A program made the translations under genes and the position numbers. From positions 213,134,517 to 213,198,516 of the forward strand of contig JARDYH010000004.1 of assembly GCA_029215795.1 (NCBI GenBank): 64,000 nt of DNA, read 5' to 3'. This document shows positions 57,810-64,000 of the stretch, one piece after another. The number at the start of each line of letters is the position of its first letter. The stretch's first letter is position 1. The notes under the pieces are model-generated. The model saw only the letters and a list, made by a program, of their open reading frames with translations, was not told where the DNA came from and made no database searches. The stretch is from Anniella stebbinsi. Lineage: Eukaryota; Chordata; Lepidosauria; Squamata; Anniellidae.

Positions 57810-58400
57810 ATGCAAAACTGATACAGATTGGAAGTGGATTGATCTGTACATCGCCAGTCTGATAAGAACACTCAAAAAGATCTGAGCACTTTCAAAATGA
57901 ACAGGAGATCAATCACCTTTCCTCAAAGAAACAGTAATCAGAGGAGGAAAAGAAAGTGCATTCAACTCAATGTAACTACATTTAAGGGAAAGATTTCTAT
58001 TCCACTGAAAGGGTTAGTTTCTGTCTGAAAACTGAAAAAAAATATGGTGCAACTTTAATATTATCAGCCGTTTTTACGCTTCGTGCTAGTAGGAGATGGC
58101 TCAGGATAGAGACCCCTACCAGGGTCCAGGAAGTCATAAATGCTCTTCGAAAGAAGTTGTAAAGCTGCTGCAAAAAAAGACCTCTCCCTGGATCCTGAGA
58201 ATTGTAACAATGAGTAGCCAGTTGTTGCAGTAATATTTAGGATGGAATCGTATACTAACATACATGGGACTACATATCTTGACTTCAATGGGACTTACTT
58301 TTTAATAAACATGCACAGGATTATGCTGTAGGAGTACCTACTACGGAGGAGTAAATGGTGGCTTTGCCAGTGCTCTGCACCAAGGCAAGGAAGATCTTAC
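57810..58400. other. No gene recognised
   Basis: About 58240-58330 (TTCAATGGGACTTACTTTTT, then AACATGCACAGGATTATGCTG) resembles part of a dispersed palindromic element related to 535-640. Otherwise unassigned. Confidence 0.4.
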
Positions 58401-58403
58401 TTA

Positions 58404-58758
58404 GGGTGCCTCTACAAGAGGCATTTAAAGCTCTTTCAAGGCGCATTAAAAAAAATACCTCTACAAGAACGGAGCGCAAATCGGGCGTAGAGGCGTGTTA
58501 TCTCCCCGATTATGCGCATTATCGAATGCGCGTTAAATCGCGAGTTTTATTTTGCTCCGTCCATTAAAGCGCATTTTGACTGTGTGAATAAGCGCTTATG
58601 CGCATTAACTACTTGTAAAGTGCATTTTGGACAACTGTTAATGCGCTTCACCGCCTCTTGCCGCCTCTCGTGCAGAGGGATTAGGCGTAAATGCGCTTCT
58701 GCGATTATGCGCATAATCGCCTAACCAGGCGCAAAAGCGAATCCTTGTAGAGGGGACC
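58404..58758. mobile_element. CpG-rich Harbinger-like MITE (355 bp)
   Basis: It is flanked by TTA on both sides (58401-58403 and 58759-58761), the PIF/Harbinger duplication. The ends GGGTGCCTCTACAAG and CTTGTAGAGGGGACC are inverted copies. The interior is strikingly rich in GCGCATTA/TAATGCGC words and CpG compared with its AT-rich flanks. It encodes nothing recognisable. Confidence 0.65.
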
Positions 58759-58761
58759 TTA

Positions 58762-60325
58762 TTTTCTCATAAAACAGATGAGGTGTGAAAGACGTCTTCT
58801 TTATATGTGATCATTTCCAAATGCTTAGTCATAAGTGTAAGAATTCCACTCCCAGGCTCCTTGAGAATACCGTGCTATTTATAGAACCTTTCAGGAGGTC
58901 ATGCACTCCATCAAATGTCAAGTGGGAGGATGTAAAGGATAACAGTAATATGATGTGTAGAGGAGAGAAATGTTCCTACAAACTCTTGGTTTAACTAGAG
59001 TTTCCAAACGCAGAGTCCCACCAAACAATTGATTAAGAAGTCTGGCCCTCAAATTCATCATGCGTGGGGTAAACCTAAAATCAGTTTTAAAAATTTGCAG
59101 TACTAGATACTGTAGGATTCCATTATAGATCCCTGATTGCTAAAGATAAGAAAGGATGTCATCCTAAAGTATGCATAGGGTACTGGTGATCACCAGATAT
59201 TGATGGGTTCTAACTATGATCAGCCCCAGCCAGCACGGATGGTAGTCAGGGAAATAGGGCCACCATCTGGAGGGCCACAATTTCCACACATTTGGCCTAA
59301 AGGGAGTCATAATTAATAGTGCAGGGCTCACATTAACATCTTAACCTCAGCATCATAAGAAAAGTTCAGCAAAAGTAAGTTGCTATTAGATTCTATTGAA
59401 ATCAGTGGAACCTAAACCAAAAGGACACAGGGATACCATTAAAATGTAATTCTGTCAAGTTCTTCTTGCCCCTATTATGCACTATTCTATTATACAAAGA
59501 ATTGCCCACTGAAAATGGAATCCCCTAAATGAATTTTTCAACTCTCCCTCTGCATACTTACCTGATATCGTGATGTCACTGTATTGTGTGTTTCTCTGCC
59601 ACAACCAGCCAATATTGTCAAAAGGGGAATGGGGAAATGCACAACATGATATCCCGACATGGAGTAATTGATCCTATATTTTGTTGTGTGGGAGAAGTGG
59701 AGAACTCAGCATGGGAATTCTGGTTCTGGTGGTATGTCAGTGTTGCACATAAAATATAGTCTGGTCCTAGATCCTCTTGATTTCCATGGGACACTATCTG
59801 GATTGTAACCAATTTTGGCTGAAAGGCAGGAATAGAATAAATATTCCTTGGACTTTTTAGAAGAAACATCAAACATATTACAGTGCACTTCTTTAATGAA
59901 AACATGAGGACATCTGAATATAGCTAATTATTAAAACGAGTAAAATAGTTTCAAATGGACTCAAAACACAACAAAATGCAGCATTGAACATTTTAAGAAA
60001 GTATAGCTGAAAGCATTCTTCCAGATATATCTGCCATTTATGGGCATCTTAAACCAGAGGTATAAAACACGGGCCTCTATACAATCCATACAATTGATTG
60101 ATTTATTTAATATATTTATATCCCACTTACCATATTTAAAGATATCTTTATGCAGTTTACAAGATAAATTTAACCATCTTTTGATCTAGGAATCCAATGC
60201 CCTTGGCAGAATACAAGGGATGACACTGCATGCCCCAGCATCAGTTCCAATCATGTGTGTACTGTATGTGTATATTTCTAGGGTGAATAATGCTCACATA
60301 CTTATTACATAGCTGTCTGTTTAGG

Positions 60326-60369
<44 letters not shown>

Positions 60370-60900
60370 ATATACAGGTTTCTATTCAGGTTAGCTTATA
60401 ACAATTGATAAAATTCACAAAAAATCAAGTTGGAATGATCGCGTCTGGAATCCAGCTTTTCTTTATCACATTCAAGCATTAGGTGCTTGAGAACTGATAG
60501 GGTACCTGCATGAGGTGAATGTGATCAATGGGAGTTGAATTCTGACGGATTTACATTTTTCCATGAAAAATAATGGGTATGCCTTCCAGCATCTACAGGA
60601 TGAGGTAGTGTACCATTCTTTTGTATTTGATACGTCTGTTTTAATGTTTGAAGATCTTCTGAGTTGCTAAAATCCAGATCATGACCGAGTCTCATTGATT
60701 TCAATGTGCCTAATCTAAGTATGAACAAGGCTGGATCCAATCCAGTGATAATAGTGGGTGGTGTTTTGTTCTAGCCATTAAAGATACACACAATAAAAGA
60801 CGTTTTGATTCTTAGGAGCATGTTTTCATAAAGAAAAATAAGGAATCAAATGAGAAAACATATCTAGGAGATACTTCTTAGCATTAAAACATATTTGACA
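58762..60900. other. No gene; (TTC)n and LINE scrap
   Basis: 60327-60368 is a perfect (TTC)n polypyrimidine run. About 60098-60170 (TTTATATCCCACTTACC) looks like an inverted LINE/SINE 3' end. Open frames are short and featureless. The rest is unassigned. Confidence 0.4.
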
Positions 60901-60904
60901 CTTG

Positions 60905-61097
60905 CAAGGGCCAGGATCTCTTCTCGATCAACCTGGAGTGCAGGACACTGAATAATGGGGCATTCAAGATGCAGTTAGACAACCATCTGTCAGGTATGCT
61001 TTAAGGTGGATTCCTGCATTGAGCAGGGGGTTGGACTTGATGGCTTCATAGACCCCTTCCAACTCTACTATTCTATGATTCTGTGATTCTGTGATTC
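60905..61097 (+). mobile_element. CR1 LINE 3' end with ATTCTGTG repeats
   Basis: GGCATTCAAGATGCAGTTAG, GGGGGTTGGACTTGATGGC and CCTTCCAACTCTACTATTCT lead into ATTCTATG/ATTCTGTG repeats at 61069-61096. The 8-bp terminal repeats are the hallmark of CR1. The copy is short and non-coding. Confidence 0.85.
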
Positions 61098-62220
61098 AAT
61101 TGATGACTGTATCTATCCTCAACTGTGTTTGGGTAGTGAAGAAAGGAGGATTTCAAAGTACAAATTTAATTGACCTCTTTTTTTAAAAATAATAATAATC
61201 AGATACCAAATCAATATAATAAATAAAAAACTGAAGCTTCAAGGGAAGGTTCTTTCCCATTATTTAATCTCCTTAGTCAAATTTGCTCCGACATGCTATC
61301 GATCATTTTATGAGCTCTTTAAAACTGGATATTAATACAGAGCTTGTTAGCTCAAAGGAATAAGGGCAAATCTTCAAGGACTTATTTGTATTCTGATATT
61401 TAGCAGAAGAATAGACCAGATCCAGATCCAAAAGCAGAAAATGATGAAAATTAAATAAGTGAGCAGGTTTGTGATTGATGCACATGCTAAACTGGAGGGA
61501 TAAATCCCACCCTTAATAAGTGCAATGTTTAATAAACACATTCTAAAGCAGTGTCTACACAGAGGGGATATTTTAAGATGCTTTCTGAATTTTCAAAAAC
61601 ACATCATTTGCCCTTAATGGCCTTCCAAGAGAGCTCATTCTTCTCACTAATGGCGGATTCTTTCATCAAGAATTAGTACATTAAGAACTGAAAAGAAACT
61701 TGTCCGCCAGCTGATACATAACATAGGTATTGTAATTTCACTGTCCTATTAAAAAGATGTACAAAGATGAAAAATAGCAGCAGTCTTTGTGCTAATGCTA
61801 ACAGCACAGTACATTAATACTTCAAAACTAATCAATCACCTGAGACAAAGGCAATCAATTGGATTCATACCCCGGAAATCAGCCATATAAATTGCCACGA
61901 AAGAGCAGAAGCGTGATAATGGCATTAAGTTCCTGTTAATACCTATTAGCACAAGTTCCAGCAAGCCCTATCCCATATGACTGGCAAACACTACAGATTT
62001 CCAAAGAATATAGGTGGCAATCCTTTGGCTTCTGTTGTATCTGGTGCTAAGAAAATGTACATTAAGGCTGAAGAAACAGACATAATGGACCAGGGATACA
62101 AAGAAGTTGTTGTTTGTTTGTTTGTTTGTTTGTTTGTTTGTTTGAAAAATACTCTGCAGGTCAAGCCAAGGTAATCTAGCTCAGATTTTTCCTTCCAACA
62201 TTGGCCAAGCAGATTCCTCT
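61098..62220. repeat. No gene; (GTTT)n tract
   Basis: (GTTT)n lies at about 62107-62145. The rest is AT-rich and unassigned. Confidence 0.45.
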
Positions 62221-62228
62221 GGGAGGGG

Positions 62229-62409
62229 GCCATAGCTCTGTGTGATAGAGCACTTGGTTTGCATGCAGAAGGTCCCAGGTTCGATTCCCAGATTCTCCAG
62301 GTAGGGTAAGGAAAATAATCCCACCTGAAATCCTGGAGAGAGAGAGAGAGAGAGAGAGCCACTGCCAGTCAGTTTTGACAATATTGGGCTAGATGGACCA
62401 ATGGTCTGA
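62229..62409 (+). repeat. tRNA-derived SINE
   Basis: A-box-like TAGCTCTGTGTGATAGAGC lies at 62233 and B-box GGTTCGATTCC at 62278-62288. Next come CCAGATTCTCCAGGTAGGG-like linker sequence, a (GA)n expansion at 62335-62357, and the body AGCCACTGCCAGTCAG...TGGACCAATGGTCTGAC. The usual 3' end is missing because the next element begins at 62410. The tRNA of origin was not determined. Confidence 0.8.
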
Positions 62410-62961
62410 CTGGGTTCAGACAACACGATAACCAACGGTGGTTTAAATAGTTGACAGTGGGTTATTTAACCAATAGTGGCTTATTGTGTTGTGTTGTGAG
62501 AGTTTTTCAACCAATGTTTGATTATTTGGCTGAAATAACCAACACAAATAACCAACAATGTTCAGAGTTAGCTATTTGAACCACCGTTGGTTCTTGTGTT
62601 GTGTGTAGGGCAACACAATAACCACGTTGATTATTTCCTTGGCCACCGTTGGTTATTTCAACAGCCACAGAGTTGCAAGGCAAGAACGGTCAAAGTGGTG
62701 GCTGCTGCTATAGTCCATTCAGCAGGATAGATTTTCGACAGCAATGGCTGATGGGATGCAAGTGAGAGAACTGAGGCAGGGAGAGAGGGCAGAGGAATGA
62801 GTTAGTCAATTCAGTGTGGATTAATAGTCAACTCAATGCTGATCCTAATCCACACCACGGTTGGTTATTATCATGTTGTGTGGGGAGTACTCCCCAGATA
62901 AACAACTGTTGAGTTGATTATTACCCTGCAATTGACTATCGTGTTGTCCAAACACAGCCAG
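62410..62961. mobile_element. Terminal-inverted-repeat element (about 550 bp)
   Basis: CTGGGTTCAGACAACACGAT at the left and ATCGTGTTGTCCAAACACAG at the right form an imperfect TIR. Inside, AACCAACGGTGG/CCACCGTTGGTT words recur in alternating orientation, and TTGACTATT-like words occur on both sides. No target duplication was found at these limits. It abuts and truncates the SINE to its left. A relative was the insertion target of the L1. Confidence 0.6.
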
Positions 62962-63803
62962 TACAAATCAGCTTCCTAAGTTCCTGTGTTTATTCACTTT
63001 AGGACATGAAGATGATAGTCTTCCACTGTTGCGTGTCTCCAATATATGAAGCTATGTTTTGAATGTATAACCGCAGCAAATGGAATAGAAAGCTCTTAGT
63101 GCTGTGCAAAAACCTGCTAGTGCTGGGGTCCAGCATTTGTCTATTTTGGAGAGGGGTGTGCTACAATGGGAGAAAACCATAGTCTTGGGTGGGGTGGAAG
63201 GTGAAAGTTTAAAAGTATTTGGAGCTAAGTGGAGCTTACCAATAAAGGCAATGTGGAAATTTCTTTTTTTTAGGGTTTTTCCCCCTTTTTACAGAAATTC
63301 TGCCCACTGTTTAAAATGGGCAGGAGCAGCAGCAGCCAGCAGCCCTGTATCACTCACCAAATCCACACCATTCTGATCAGAACTGGAAAGAAACAGTCTA
63401 GGGGAGAATTATTGGAGATACAGGGTAGACATGTGCAAATCAGAACATCAGACTAGCAATCTGTGTTATGACTGAGGGCCAAAAGAAAAGTTGCAGCGTT
63501 ATTAACACTTCCTAGGGCAAATACAGATCAAATAGTGCTAGAGATAGAAAACACAATTTATTAAGAAACTTGACAGAAGAGTGTTGATGAGCCACATCTT
63601 CCCACTGTTTCAAAAACCACAGGGAGAAAGAAAGCAAATATCTCTGTCCCTTAAGGAATGAATACTATTTTCATAAATTAAACAATATGGGACAAACTCT
63701 GCTCCAGACAATTACATTCCATGTTACCAGTAGGATTTTCATATTTGATAGGTATGACCCAAACCTGCAGCAGGTCCCATGATTTATTAACACATCTCCC
63801 TAC

Positions 63804-63854
<51 letters not shown>

Positions 63855-64000
63855 ATAAGTAATACCAGATTGAACAAGCAAGAAGGGATACAGGAAGATT
63901 ATATCTTTCTTATCGCCCAGTCCAATGAGTCTGGTTTTGCTGAAATGGCACAAACAGCAGTGGAATCAAATGTTCAGACTAGCTTTCATTTGCACTACTG
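62962..64000. repeat. No gene; (TA)n tract
   Basis: A 45-bp (TA)n run lies at 63807-63851. The remainder is unassigned; the short frames have no recognisable motifs. Confidence 0.45.

Noticed and set aside
62229..62300. Possible functional tRNA gene
   Set aside because: A and B boxes are present but the cloverleaf cannot be completed, and the sequence continues into a SINE body.

Overview
The window looks like intergenic or intronic DNA from a squamate reptile, most likely a lizard. The evidence is the repeat mix: an L1 with a squamate-like layout, an R4-clade retrotransposon, L2- and CR1/L3-type LINE ends, tRNA-derived and CORE-type SINEs, and many short hAT-like and Harbinger-like non-autonomous DNA transposons. 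I found no intact host protein-coding gene, rRNA, tRNA gene or CRISPR array. Every long open frame I could assign belongs to a transposable element, and all of those are broken.

Layout. 0-9 kb holds two small hAT-type elements with 8-bp target duplications, LINE 3' ends and otherwise anonymous AT-rich DNA. 9-15 kb holds an (AAT)n-tailed LINE end, the first copy of a large-hairpin MITE, an LTR-like segment with an acidic open frame, and a solo LTR with a 5-bp duplication. 15-20.7 kb holds a very GC-rich palindromic hAT element, two exact 320-bp hairpin MITEs, one of them inside an LTR-like element, and several microsatellites. 21-33 kb is a patchwork of MITEs, SINEs and LINE ends. 33.8-37.5 kb is a degenerate R4-type element on the minus strand. 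40-44 kb has L2-type LINE remnants and a decayed hAT transposase C-terminus next to a hairpin hAT element. 46.0-51.5 kb is an almost complete L1 flanked by a perfect 17-bp duplication and inserted into an older MITE. 56-59 kb carries a nested LINE/hAT cluster and a CpG-rich Harbinger-like element. 60.9-63 kb has a CR1 tail with its 8-bp repeats, a tRNA-SINE and a long terminal-inverted-repeat element.

The most notable structure is the 320-bp hairpin family. Three copies have exactly the same length and perfect 8-bp duplications. Each is built as a 172-bp monomer with its own terminal repeats plus a 148-bp inverted partial copy. Family names below come from recognising motifs by eye, without database searches, so clade-level labels are firmer than subfamily labels.
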